Positions 23,794 through 31,851 are shown, counted from the stretch's first letter. The stretch: 36,178 bases of DNA from Caldilineales bacterium (GCA_019695115.1 JAIBAP010000013.1:1-36178), one strand, 5' to 3'. A program made the numbers and translations. The notes: a model not told the origin generated them from the letters alone.

Positions 23794-25497
23794 TTAGCCA
23801 TTCCCTCTCATTCTCGCTAAAATCCCCGCCAGCCGCTCATTCCCGCCGGCGGGCGGGCGCCAATCCAACTGCACCACCGCCGCGCCCTGGTCGGCCAGGC
23901 TCTCGGCAAAGGATTCCAGGCCGGCGTTCAGGGCGGCGAGCGGGCGGGTGAGGGTGGCAAGATCGACCGGCGGCAGCCCGGACACGCCCGCCAGATCGCG
24001 CACGATCCCGCCGGCATGCTCCACCGCCGCCTGATTCGTGGTGAAGACCCTGGCCCCCGCCGCCTGGAGCTGCTCGATCTGCCCCCACATCCCCTGCGGA
24101 TCCTCGTCCGTCCCCACCACCACCGCCGTGACTTCCAGCTTGCGGCCTTCCTGCGCGGCGGCGCTGATCGCCTGGCCAATGGCCGGAGCCAGTTCGGAGG
24201 CCGGGTCGGTGTGCGAGCCGTAGCCCAGCACCACATCCAGCAGGATGACGGCCACTTCCGGGTCGGCGGCTTCCTGGCGCAAACGCCGGATGCGCAGGTC
24301 GTTGTCCATCATCGGGTGCAGCCGCCCGACCGTGAACACATCGTCGCCCAGGTCGATCAGGCTGTGCTCGCGGCTTTGCAGCGGGTTCTCCAGCTTGAAG
24401 GCTTTGTCAAGCGGCGTGTTCGAGTAGACGGCGGGCAGGTAGTCCTGCAAAAGCAGCAGGGCCTCGTAGGCCAGGGTGCCGCCGGAGAAGAGGCCGCGGA
24501 GGTAGTGTGAGGAAGTGGAGATTGGAGATTGGTTATTGGTTATTGGAGATGGGTGATTGGAGATTTCGACGGCGAGTTCGGCGGCCTGGTCGAGGGTGCG
24601 GGCGAAGTGGAGATTGCCGGTTTGAGCGGCCGACGGCGTGTAGCCGATGAAGTCGATCACCACCGGTTTGCCCGCGGCCCGCGCGGCCTGCAACACCCGC
24701 GCCGCCACCTGCGCCGCCGGCGGCTTGGAGATCAGCACGATGACTTTCGTTTCGGGGTCGCGGGCCAACAGGTCGAGCGCCTGTAAAGCCGTGATCGCCC
24801 CCACCCGCTCGGAGAGATCCCGCCCGCCCGTGCCCAGCGCCTGCGTCACCCCGCTGCCCAATTGATGGATGCGCGACGTGACCATCTGCAGGCCCGTACC
24901 CGCCGCGGCCACGACGCCGATCGGCCCCCGCCGCACGCGGTTGGCGAAACCCAGCCCCACGCCATTGACGATGGCCGTGCCGCAATCCGGCCCCATCACC
25001 AGCAGGCCCTTCTGGCTGGCCGTTTGCTTGAGGGCGATTTCATCCTCCAGCGGCACATTGTCGCTGTAGAGGAAAACATGCTTGCCCAGCCCCAGCGCCT
25101 GCCGCGCCACCCCGGCCGCGTGCTGCCCCGGCGCCGAAACCAGCACCCACTGCGCTCCTGGCAGCATCTCCGCCGCCGTCGCCAGCGATTTGGGCCGGTA
25201 GTCCTGCTCGCCGCCGCCCCGTTTGCGGGTGAGCAGCGCATCCACCTGGGTGATGGCGGCCTGCGCGTCGGCGGCTGTCGCCCCCTTGACCACGATCAGC
25301 AGGTCATCGGCGCCGGCGGCCTGCGCGTCCAGGGTCAGCAGGCCGCTTTGGGCCAGGATGTCCTTATTGGCGCCCGTGCCCATGACGACCCCGGCATCGA
25401 GCACCCCGGCCAGCGCGGCCAGCGAGCGTTGCAATTGCATGAGAACCACGGAATCGTAATAGGCCCCGCGGCGGATTTCGGCGTTGATAGCTGCCAT
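23794..25497 (-). CDS. fdrA: FdrA family protein (AllF-like oxamate carbamoyltransferase subunit)
   Basis: This 567-aa protein related to succinyl-CoA synthetase alpha/beta has family motifs INAEIRRGAYYDSV near the start, KGLLVMGPDCGTAIVNGVGL, GVVAAAGTGLQMVTS and ALGTGGRDLSERVGA. The start MAAINAEIRR at 25497 is chosen by family alignment over an in-frame ATG at 25557. E. coli FdrA is reported as oxamate carbamoyltransferase subunit AllF. A 49-bp heptamer array (24516-24564) adds an extra Asn/Ser/Pro-rich loop (ISNHPSPITNNQSPISTSS) just before RGLFSGGTLAYEA. It is the most upstream gene of the catabolic block. Confidence 0.88.
   Translation of the reverse strand: MAAINAEIRRGAYYDSVVLMQLQRSLAALAGVLDAGVVMGTGANKDILAQSGLLTLDAQAAGADDLLIVVKGATAADAQAAITQVDALLTRKRGGGEQDYRPKSLATAAEMLPGAQWVLVSAPGQHAAGVARQALGLGKHVFLYSDNVPLEDEIALKQTASQKGLLVMGPDCGTAIVNGVGLGFANRVRRGPIGVVAAAGTGLQMVTSRIHQLGSGVTQALGTGGRDLSERVGAITALQALDLLARDPETKVIVLISKPPAAQVAARVLQAARAAGKPVVIDFIGYTPSAAQTGNLHFARTLDQAAELAVEISNHPSPITNNQSPISTSSHYLRGLFSGGTLAYEALLLLQDYLPAVYSNTPLDKAFKLENPLQSREHSLIDLGDDVFTVGRLHPMMDNDLRIRRLRQEAADPEVAVILLDVVLGYGSHTDPASELAPAIGQAISAAAQEGRKLEVTAVVVGTDEDPQGMWGQIEQLQAAGARVFTTNQAAVEHAGGIVRDLAGVSGLPPVDLATLTRPLAALNAGLESFAESLADQGAAVVQLDWRPPAGGNERLAGILARMRGNG
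24516..24564. repeat. Heptamer array inside the fdrA coding sequence
   Basis: Seven 7-mers in register (TGGAGAT, TGGAGAT, TGGTTAT, TGGTTAT, TGGAGAT, GGGTGAT, TGGAGAT), the same unit family as 17688 and 18212. Read on the minus strand it encodes an in-frame low-complexity loop between two conserved parts of FdrA. Confidence 0.85.
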
Positions 25498-25593
25498 AGC
25501 GATCTCGGTGTGATGTTTGGGGAAGGGTGGAGCGCGGTATGGGGTCGAGTCTAGCACAAGTTCTGGTCGCGGGCAATGGAAGGATGGGTTCTT

Positions 25594-26046
25594 CTACCGG
25601 GCCAGAAACTCCTCCGGCGTCAGCACGGGTAGCGCCGTCTTGCCACGGAAATGACGCGCATTCCAGGTCACGAAGACATCGACGCCGGCTGCGCGTTCCA
25701 CAAGACCCAGGATCAGCGCGTCCAGGAACGGCAAAGGCTGCTGGCGCATGCGCTCCAGCGTCTGGTCAACCAACTCCCGCTGAAAGAACGCCTCGGCGTC
25801 CTCGCCCTGCGCCGGCGGCAAGAGCACGGTCAGATGGTAGCGATCTTGCAACCAGGAGGGCCAGCGCGCCAACCGTTCGGCAAGCAGGGTGAAGGAAAGC
25901 TGGCCGAGCAACTCCATGACCGAGTAAATGGTCACCACGGGGGTCTGGTCCCGCGCCATCTCCAGGAAGCGGGCGTTGGCCTCCTGCCGGGGATCGCGGT
26001 GGAAGGCAAAGGCAAGCACCAGCACATCCGTGTCTACGGCGACCAT
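25594..26046 (-). CDS. PIN-domain toxin (VapC-like)
   Basis: This 150-aa protein has the PIN acidic residues in place: D5 (VAVDTDVLV), E45 (YSVMELLGQL), D109 (FLDALILGL) and a C-terminal TWNARHF in the usual T-x-N/D position. Such proteins are Mg-dependent RNases. It overlaps the upstream HTH gene by 13 nt, as toxin and antitoxin do. No truncation is seen, so this is the one pair in the window that looks intact. Confidence 0.88.
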   Translation of the reverse strand: MVAVDTDVLVLAFAFHRDPRQEANARFLEMARDQTPVVTIYSVMELLGQLSFTLLAERLARWPSWLQDRYHLTVLLPPAQGEDAEAFFQRELVDQTLERMRQQPLPFLDALILGLVERAAGVDVFVTWNARHFRGKTALPVLTPEEFLAR

Positions 26047-26378
26047 GCGCGCCCCCGGCGGCCGGCCATGAACTCATCCAGCGAATGCTCCGCCTCCAAT
26101 TCGGCCAGATCCGCCCGCACCAACTCGGCCAGCGCCTCTGCCTGACGCAGGGACTCGGCATCTGTCTGCGGCGGATGCAGGCGCACCGGCGGCGGCGTTG
26201 CCATCATCGCCGCCTGCAGGCGCTCCACTTCGGCGGCGGGCACGCGGCGATAGCCACTTTTGGGCAAGCGCGCCATGCGGATCAGACCCTGGCGCTCCCA
26301 GCTGCGCAGCGTTTGCTCGTGCACGCCCAGCAAGTGCGCGGCCCGTTTGAGCGTCAGATAGGGGGTTGGCTGTGGCAT
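26034..26378 (-). CDS. MerR/excisionase-type HTH antitoxin of the PIN pair
   Basis: This 114-aa protein has an N-terminal MerR-like HTH (YLTLKRAAHLLGVHEQTLRS, then GYRRVPAAEVERL) followed by a helical C-terminal tail (RADLAELEAEHSLDEFMAGR) that would bind the PIN toxin. It starts at ATG 26378. Its first 35 codons and leader are nearly duplicated at 29869-30033, where they are fused to an XdhC fragment. Confidence 0.85.
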   Translation of the reverse strand: MPQPTPYLTLKRAAHLLGVHEQTLRSWERQGLIRMARLPKSGYRRVPAAEVERLQAAMMATPPPVRLHPPQTDAESLRQAEALAELVRADLAELEAEHSLDEFMAGRRGRAWSP

Positions 26379-26440
26379 GGTTTGGCTCCTGTTTGTTGCC
26401 TGCGTTCACAAACTTTCGCGCTTTTGGTAACTTTTGTCAA
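26379..26440 (-). promoter_or_regulatory. Leader of the HTH/PIN pair with repeated ACTTTTG boxes
   Basis: On the plus strand it reads AAACTTTCGCGCTTTTGGTA then ACTTTTGT, giving spaced copies of ACTTTYG / GCTTTTG. The same arrangement is kept at 29974-30035 upstream of the chimera, so it is a candidate operator for the HTH protein. Confidence 0.4.
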
Positions 26441-26489
26441 TATTCATGCTGCCCTCAGGCCAATAGATGCGCGGCGAACGCTTTGATGC

Positions 26490-26495
26490 TAGAAT
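26490..26495 (+). promoter_or_regulatory. Extended -10 box before the peroxidase gene
   Basis: TGC-TAGAAT, 73 nt upstream of the peroxidase start at 26568, matches the box at 19083. No clear -35 box is seen. Confidence 0.3.
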
Positions 26496-26567
26496 GAAGC
26501 TCGTGTTGACCTCTTGTCGAAGCAAGGGCTTCCAACTGTCAACCATACACACACAGGGAGGCTTTCC

Positions 26568-27935
26568 ATGGCCATCGATTTGAATAGCACCAACATCGAT
26601 CTCACCGACCCGGTCTATGAGTCGCTGTTGCGCGACTTGCAAGGCAACATCCTCAAGAGCCACGGTCGCGAAAACGCACTCCACCTCTTCCTCCGTTTCA
26701 CTGCCGAACCTGCCGCCGTCAGGTATTGGCTGAGGGACTTCAGCCAGCACTACGTAGGCTCGGCAGCCGATCAACTCTTGAAATGCGAAATCTTCCGCAA
26801 AGACGGCACGTGCGGCGGCTTGTTTGCCAACTTCCTGCTGACGGCTGCCGGTTACCGGCGTCTGGGCTACGATGAAGACCAGTTGCCCGCCGATGCCAGC
26901 TTTCGGGCCGGTTTGAAGCGACGCCGAGACCAGCTGAGCGACCCGCCCGTCGCTGCCTGGGAGCCAGGGTTTCAGGACGAGATCCATGCACTGATCCTGT
27001 TGGCCGACGATCAGGCCCCGCGCATGAACGCAGCTGCAGCTGTTATCCGATCCAGCCTGAACGAAATCGCCGAGATCACATCCGCCGAGCCTGGAGCCAC
27101 GTTCAGAAATGGTCAAGGCCAAGCCATCGAACACTTCGGCTTCGTGGATGGCATCAGCCAGCCTCTGTTTCTGGCGATGGACATCGAAGCCGCCGTTGCC
27201 AACGGATCAGATGGCTACAATCCGAGCGCGCCGCTTTCCCTTGTGCTCAGGCGCGACCCGCATGGCGCTGGCGAGACCAGTTTTGGCAGCTTCATGGTTT
27301 TTCGCAAGCTGGAGCAGGACGTGAACGGATTCCGCGCCAGAGAGAAAGAACTCGCCGCCAGACTGGGCGTGGATGCAGAACTGGCCGCAGCCTATACGAT
27401 CGGTCGCTTTCGGGACGGCACGCCGGTGATACTGCACGATCGAGCGATGGGCGCTGAAGAACCGGCCAACGATTTCAACTATGGCGCTGATCCTCACGCC
27501 GCTCGCTGTCCCTATCACGCCCACGCCCGCAAGGTCAATCCGCGGGGCGAAGCCGCGGCCCTGGATCACACGCCTTTCGAGCAAGAGCTGGGCCACCGCA
27601 TCGTCCGGCGGGGCATCAGCTATGGCCCGTTGACGTTCGAGCCGGCGACTGATGAGAGGGTGGGATTGCTGTTCATGTGCATGCAGAGTGACATCGGCAA
27701 TCAGTTCGAGTATATGCAAAGCGCCTGGGCTAACAAGACGAACTACGCCGCCGTGGACGCCGGCCTGGATGCCATCGTCGGGCAGGGCAAGCAAACAGAT
27801 GGAGGCCAACGTTGGCCCCGCCGTTGGGGCGACGAAGCTGACAAAGCGCAGTTCAATTTCGCTAACTTCGTGACCATGCGCGGCGGCGAGTATTTCTTTG
27901 CCCCCAGCTTGAGCTTTCTCAGGCAAGGCGCCTGA
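26568..27935 (+). CDS. Dyp-type heme peroxidase
   Basis: This 455-aa protein has the distal GxxDG motif GFVDGISQP (191-199, catalytic D194), the proximal heme-ligand region HARKVNPRG (H319), and a C-terminal heme-pocket stretch (RGISYGPLTFEPATDERVGL, then LFMCMQSDI, and FVTMRGGEYFFAPS). ATG 26568 is chosen for the GGGAGG just upstream; an earlier in-frame start at 26514 lacks one. No signal or Tat peptide is present, so it is probably cytoplasmic or encapsulin-borne, though no encapsulin gene is near. It stands alone between two TA-derived segments. Confidence 0.92.
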   Translation: MAIDLNSTNIDLTDPVYESLLRDLQGNILKSHGRENALHLFLRFTAEPAAVRYWLRDFSQHYVGSAADQLLKCEIFRKDGTCGGLFANFLLTAAGYRRLGYDEDQLPADASFRAGLKRRRDQLSDPPVAAWEPGFQDEIHALILLADDQAPRMNAAAAVIRSSLNEIAEITSAEPGATFRNGQGQAIEHFGFVDGISQPLFLAMDIEAAVANGSDGYNPSAPLSLVLRRDPHGAGETSFGSFMVFRKLEQDVNGFRAREKELAARLGVDAELAAAYTIGRFRDGTPVILHDRAMGAEEPANDFNYGADPHAARCPYHAHARKVNPRGEAAALDHTPFEQELGHRIVRRGISYGPLTFEPATDERVGLLFMCMQSDIGNQFEYMQSAWANKTNYAAVDAGLDAIVGQGKQTDGGQRWPRRWGDEADKAQFNFANFVTMRGGEYFFAPSLSFLRQGA

Positions 27936-28111
27936 TCCGTCGCCGCCTTCCCTATGTGACTCGTCCGCCAAACAAGATACACTACCACGTTGCTAACAAT
28001 CGCTTTGCCTGAAGCCCGAGTTGCCGCTGTTCACCCGGCCGGTGTGCTCGCTGTCCCCGTCTCGCGCAGATACTGAAGCACTATCGCTTGCCAAACGACT
28101 GAGATTATGCT

Positions 28112-28140
28112 ATAGTCTAAACTAGCTTAGTTTAGACTAT
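28112..28140. promoter_or_regulatory. 12-bp inverted repeat upstream of the ATPase gene
   Basis: ATAGTCTAAACT and its exact complement AGTTTAGACTAT are separated by AGCTT, 20 nt before the ATPase start at 28161. The low GC and position fit an operator, perhaps for self-regulation. Confidence 0.55.
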
Positions 28141-28160
28141 CTTGCTTGATGAGGTGTGAG

Positions 28161-29561
28161 ATGTTCGTCAATCGCGTGCGCGAGCTGGCCTTTCTTGAAA
28201 AACGTTTTGCTTCTGGCCAAGCCGAGATGGTGGTGCTGTATGGCCGGCGCCGCGTGGGCAAGACAGAGCTGCTACGGCGCTTCTGCGAGGGAAAACGCTG
28301 CTTCTTCTATGTAGCCGATTTGGGCACCGAGGCCAGCACGCTGGCCGAGATGAGCCGTCGCTACGGAGCGATATTTCACAACGACCCCGAAAGCACGCAC
28401 TTTGCCACCTGGGATCAAGCCTTCAAAGCTCTGGCGCGACAGGCAGGCGAGGAACGGCTGATCGTTGTACTCGACGAATTCACTTACCTCTTGCAAACAA
28501 GCCCGGCTCTGCCATCTATCCTGCAACGACTATGGGACGAGACATTGCAGCATACCAATATCATGCTCATTCTTAGTGGCAGCTACGTTGGCATCATGGA
28601 ACGTGAAGTGCTGGCCTACCGCGCGCCTCTATACGGCCGTCGCAGTGGGCAGTGGCATCTCCAGCCGCTGAGCTTTGCCGATGCTCGACTCTTCCTCCCT
28701 GGCTACAGCCTATTCGATCAAGTACGAGCCTACGCCATACTTGGAGGCGTCCCTGCTTATTTGCGCCAGTTTTCAGACCGGCGACCACTCTTAGACAATA
28801 TCGAGGAGGAGATCCTCAGTCAGGGAGCGTTCCTATATGATGAGCCGCGCTTTCTCTTGCAGATGGAATTGCGCGAACCTCGTGTCTACTTTGCCATTCT
28901 AGAAGCTATCGCCACCGGGCATCTGCGACAAGGTGAGATCAGCCAGGCAGTAGGGGTAAAGGGCGCCTCGCTTGGCTACTACTTGAATACACTCCGCGAG
29001 CTTGGCTTGATCGATCGCATGGCGCCAATCACTGACACCGATGCGCTGTCTTCACGACAGGGCCGCTACCATTTGAACGATCCATTCTTCCGTTTCTGGT
29101 TTCGTTTCGCCTACCGCGAGCGCGTTCACCTGGAGCAGGGAGAAACGGGTACAGTGCGCCTACTAATTGACGATCAGCTGGATGCATTAGCCGGCCGGGC
29201 GTTCGAGGACATTTGCCGGTCTCGCGTTTTGGACCTGTCAGCGGCCAACCGCATTCCCTTCCGGCCCAGGCGAGTTGGGATGTGGTGGGATTCGCAGACG
29301 CAGATAGACGTGGCAGCCCTTGACGACGAGTATATCCTCCTTGCTGAGTGTCGCTGGCGTTCGCGTCCCATCGGCCCTGATGTTTTGGCTGAACTCAAGC
29401 GCAAGACAGGACGCGTTCCGGGCGGTCGGCATCAGGTGCTGGCGCTTTTTTCGCGAGCAGGATTCACTACGGCGCTACAGAAAGAAGCGACGAGTCAGGG
29501 TGTGTTGTTGTTCGGCCAGGAAGACGTGCTTGGTTCCTCACCACCACCATCTCCGCCATAG
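28161..29561 (+). CDS. Archaeal-type ATPase with DUF234-like nuclease-fold C terminus
   Basis: This 466-aa STAND-related AAA ATPase has FVNRVRELAFLEKRF at the start, Walker A GRRRVGKT (28-35) and Walker B LIVVLDEF with D105-E106. A winged helix follows (LRQGEISQAVGVKGASLGYY). The C-terminal domain (PRRVGMWWDSQTQIDVAALD, then ILLAECRW) matches DUF234, a degenerate PD-(D/E)xK fold with D..E-x-R/K. Start ATG 28161 follows GAGGTG. These proteins are common near mobile DNA; function is unknown. The last eight residues (SSPPPSPP) are read from the antisense of the XdhC fragment, so the 3' end was joined to foreign sequence. Confidence 0.85.
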   Translation: MFVNRVRELAFLEKRFASGQAEMVVLYGRRRVGKTELLRRFCEGKRCFFYVADLGTEASTLAEMSRRYGAIFHNDPESTHFATWDQAFKALARQAGEERLIVVLDEFTYLLQTSPALPSILQRLWDETLQHTNIMLILSGSYVGIMEREVLAYRAPLYGRRSGQWHLQPLSFADARLFLPGYSLFDQVRAYAILGGVPAYLRQFSDRRPLLDNIEEEILSQGAFLYDEPRFLLQMELREPRVYFAILEAIATGHLRQGEISQAVGVKGASLGYYLNTLRELGLIDRMAPITDTDALSSRQGRYHLNDPFFRFWFRFAYRERVHLEQGETGTVRLLIDDQLDALAGRAFEDICRSRVLDLSAANRIPFRPRRVGMWWDSQTQIDVAALDDEYILLAECRWRSRPIGPDVLAELKRKTGRVPGGRHQVLALFSRAGFTTALQKEATSQGVLLFGQEDVLGSSPPPSPP

Positions 29562-29973
29562 TCGCCAACGCCATCTCTTCGGGCGTGCGCCCGCCCAGGT
29601 CGAGGCCGATGGAGTTGTGAATGCGCCGCAGCTGTTCCTCGTTCACGCCCAGCTCGCGCAGCCGTTTGGCCCGTTTGGCCATGGTCTGGCGCGAACCGAG
29701 GGCGCCGATGTAGCGGACGGGGCTGCGCACGGCCAGGACCGGCAGGTCGATCTTGTCGTCGTGGCTGAGGACGTCCAATGTCCGGCGCACCAGGCCGCTG
29801 TTCACCCAACGCTCGTCCACCGTGGGGAAGAAGTCGCGGTCGAGCAGCCATTTGCGCAGCCAATAGCCCATGCGGATCTGACCCTGGCGCTCCCAGCTGC
29901 GCAGCGTCTGCTTGTGCATACCCAGCAAGTGTGCGGCCCGTTTGAGCGTCAGATAGGTGGTTGGCTGTGGCAT
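29467..29973 (-). CDS. Chimera: MerR-type HTH fused to an XdhC C-terminal domain
   Basis: Residues 1-35 (MPQPTTYLTLKRAAHLLGMH...) differ at only four positions from the antitoxin at 26378. From about residue 36 the protein becomes the XdhC/CoxF Rossmann part: LSHDDKIDLPVLAV, PVRYIGALGSRQTMAKRAKR, RIHNSIGLDLGGRTPEEMAL. XdhC inserts or sulfurates the molybdenum cofactor of hydroxylases like the one at 13267-17686. The XdhC N-terminal half is missing, and the last about 20 residues are antisense to the ATPase. The frame is open, but it is probably a remnant created by recombination. Confidence 0.75.
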   Translation of the reverse strand: MPQPTTYLTLKRAAHLLGMHKQTLRSWERQGQIRMGYWLRKWLLDRDFFPTVDERWVNSGLVRRTLDVLSHDDKIDLPVLAVRSPVRYIGALGSRQTMAKRAKRLRELGVNEEQLRRIHNSIGLDLGGRTPEEMALATMAEMVVVRNQARLPGRTTTHPDSSLLSVAP

Positions 29974-30035
29974 GGTTTGGCGCCTGTTTGTTACCGGCGT
30001 TCACAGACTTTTGCGCTTTTAGCAACTTTTGTGGA
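29974..30035 (-). repeat. Duplicated leader of the HTH antitoxin
   Basis: It aligns with 26379-26440 over its whole length, including the ACTTTTGCGCTTTT boxes. With the 35 shared codons the duplicated block is about 165 bp (roughly 29869-30033 versus 26274-26438). Confidence 0.75.
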
Positions 30036-30040
30036 CATCC

Positions 30041-30430
30041 TTATGGCGCCCGATCACGCGACGCCGCCAACTCCACCCAAAACCCACTCCCCCTTCCCAC
30101 CTCACTCTCCACCCCCACCCGGCCGCCCTGGGCCGCGACCCACTCCAGGCCCTCGATGCGGTCGGCGGCTTCGACGCGGGCGGTGAGCATGATGATCGGC
30201 GTCCCCGCCAGGTGCTTATCCTCCCGCACGATGCGGGTGATCTCCCAGCCATTGCGGCCGGGCAGCATCAGGTCGAGCACGACCAGATCTGGTCGTTCGC
30301 TGCGCAACAGGGCCAGGGCGGCCTCGCCATCGAAGGCGGTGAGCACGCTGAACCCGGCCTGTTCGAGATAGGAGCGCACAAGCCGGGCGATCTGGCGGTC
30401 GTCATCGACGACGAGGATGCGGTGGGGCAT
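30041..30430 (-). pseudogene. Chimera: response-regulator receiver domain joined to a histidine kinase tail
   Basis: Starting at ATG 30430, residues 1-85 are a receiver domain: [20 protein letters not shown], phosphoacceptor D in [15 protein letters not shown], and T in IIMLTAR. It should go on with GADDYVTKPF and an output domain. Instead, after RIEGLE, it becomes [20 protein letters not shown] then FWVEL, the final G2-type segment of a histidine kinase ATPase domain. One internal deletion of a regulator-kinase pair explains this. The K of the receiver is lost, so signalling is unlikely. Confidence 0.8.
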
Positions 30431-30539
30431 GGAGGGAGTGGAGCGTGAGGTTTGGTTACTATCCACGATCCATGATGGATTCGTCAACTCTGTTCCCGGG
30501 CGTTCATCACGGCAACCAGGCAACTTCGCCCGCCAATTG

Positions 30540-30568
30540 TTGACAACGCCGATGCCCGATGCTACTAT
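30540..30568 (+). promoter_or_regulatory. Near-consensus promoter TTGACA-N17-TACTAT (URO-D-family gene)
   Basis: The -35 TTGACA (30540-30545), 17-nt spacer and -10 TACTAT (30563-30568) with a TGC extension lie 68 nt before the ATG at 30636. An inverted TATAC-CTTA-GTATA (30566-30579) overlaps the -10 and could bind the GntR regulator. Confidence 0.75.
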
Positions 30569-30635
30569 ACCTTAGTATACCTTAATAGTCATCGCTATAC
30601 AATTGCTGTTGTTTCCATCTCCGAGGAGCGATCCA

Positions 30636-31820
30636 ATGCCGTCAGCATCCCGCACGCCCACCCACCGCCAGCGCGTTCAGACTGCGTTGCGCCACCAACA
30701 GCCCGACCGCACCCCGGTCGATTTCCTGGCTACGCCCGAAATCTGGACGCGATTGGTGGAGCGCCTGGGCATCGAAGCCCCCGCCCCAGCCGAGGCCGAT
30801 TTCTTCGACCGGCGCTGGGAGGCCGTTCAGCAGCATTTCGAGGTGGACATGCGGCTGATCTCTTACGACCAGTTCTGCGCCCCGCCCGAATCGGCGCTGC
30901 ACCCCGGCGCCGAGGTCGATTGGTGGCATGCGCTCAGTCGCTCGACGCCAAACCGCATGTGGCGGCAGAAGCTGCCGGATGGCTCCTGGCGCGACATCTG
31001 GGGTCATGTGATCGGCATCGTCAATAATCCCACCGGCGCCTATGAGGAATTCAGCGAGTGGCCGCTGAGCAAGGCGCGCAGCGTCGAAGACCTGAAAAGC
31101 CATCCCTGGCCCAACCCCGACTGGTGGGATTTCAGCTCGCTGCCCAATTTGACCCGGCAGTACGAGGCGATGGGCGACTACTATCTGCGCTTCCGCATCG
31201 GCTCCGTCTTCGAGATCGCCTGGCAAATCCGGGGCATGCAGGAGTTTCTGATGGATTTGGTGAATCAGCCCCAGATCCCGGCCTACATCATGGAACGACT
31301 GACCGAAATCTATGTCGAGAACACCAAACGGGTGCTGGAGATCGCCGGGGATCGGCTGGATATGGTCTACTTCTACGATGATGTAGCGACGCAGAATTCG
31401 CTGATGATCTCGGAGCGGATGTGGCGCAAGCTCGTGCGCCCACTCCACGCCCGGCTGATCGAAGTCGCCAAGTCCTACGGCAAGCCGGTCATGTATCATT
31501 GCGACGGCGCCATCTACCGTCTCATCCCTGAGATCATCGACATGGGCGTGGATATGCTCAACCCGGTGCAGGCCGACGCCGCCGGCATGGATCCGCAGCG
31601 CCTGAAGGATCAGTTCGGCGACCGCCTGTGTTTTCATGGCGGCATCGACATCATCAAGACGCTGCCTCGCGGCACGGTGGACGACGTGCGCCACGAGGTG
31701 TCCGAACGCATCCGGGTGTTGGGCAACGGCGGCGGCTATGTCATGGCCAGCTCGCATCACATTCAATCGGATACGCCGTTGGATAACATTTTTGCCATGT
31801 ACGATCTGGCTTTGCGCTAG
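30636..31820 (+). CDS. Uroporphyrinogen decarboxylase (URO-D/MtaA) family protein
   Basis: This 394-aa TIM-barrel protein has the URO-D superfamily start (THRQRVQTALRHQQPDRTPV), VMYHCDGAIYRLIPEIIDMG and LNPVQADAAGMDPQRLKDQFG, then CFHGGIDIIKTLPRGT. The H-x-D/C region and the missing heme-pathway Arg pattern suggest a MtaA/CmuA-like or catabolic relative and not HemE. ATG 30636 follows GAGGAG. Such genes often sit beside ribose-type ABC transporters, where they are thought to act on the imported compound; the reaction is unknown. It is the first gene of the right-hand cluster. Confidence 0.85.
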   Translation: MPSASRTPTHRQRVQTALRHQQPDRTPVDFLATPEIWTRLVERLGIEAPAPAEADFFDRRWEAVQQHFEVDMRLISYDQFCAPPESALHPGAEVDWWHALSRSTPNRMWRQKLPDGSWRDIWGHVIGIVNNPTGAYEEFSEWPLSKARSVEDLKSHPWPNPDWWDFSSLPNLTRQYEAMGDYYLRFRIGSVFEIAWQIRGMQEFLMDLVNQPQIPAYIMERLTEIYVENTKRVLEIAGDRLDMVYFYDDVATQNSLMISERMWRKLVRPLHARLIEVAKSYGKPVMYHCDGAIYRLIPEIIDMGVDMLNPVQADAAGMDPQRLKDQFGDRLCFHGGIDIIKTLPRGTVDDVRHEVSERIRVLGNGGGYVMASSHHIQSDTPLDNIFAMYDLALR

Positions 31821-31851
31821 CGGCGGTGAGCCGCGAAGGACGCCCAATTTT

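Noticed and set aside
30642-31847. 401-aa minus-strand ORF
   Set aside because: Shadow of the URO-D-family gene, which has promoter, SD and motifs.
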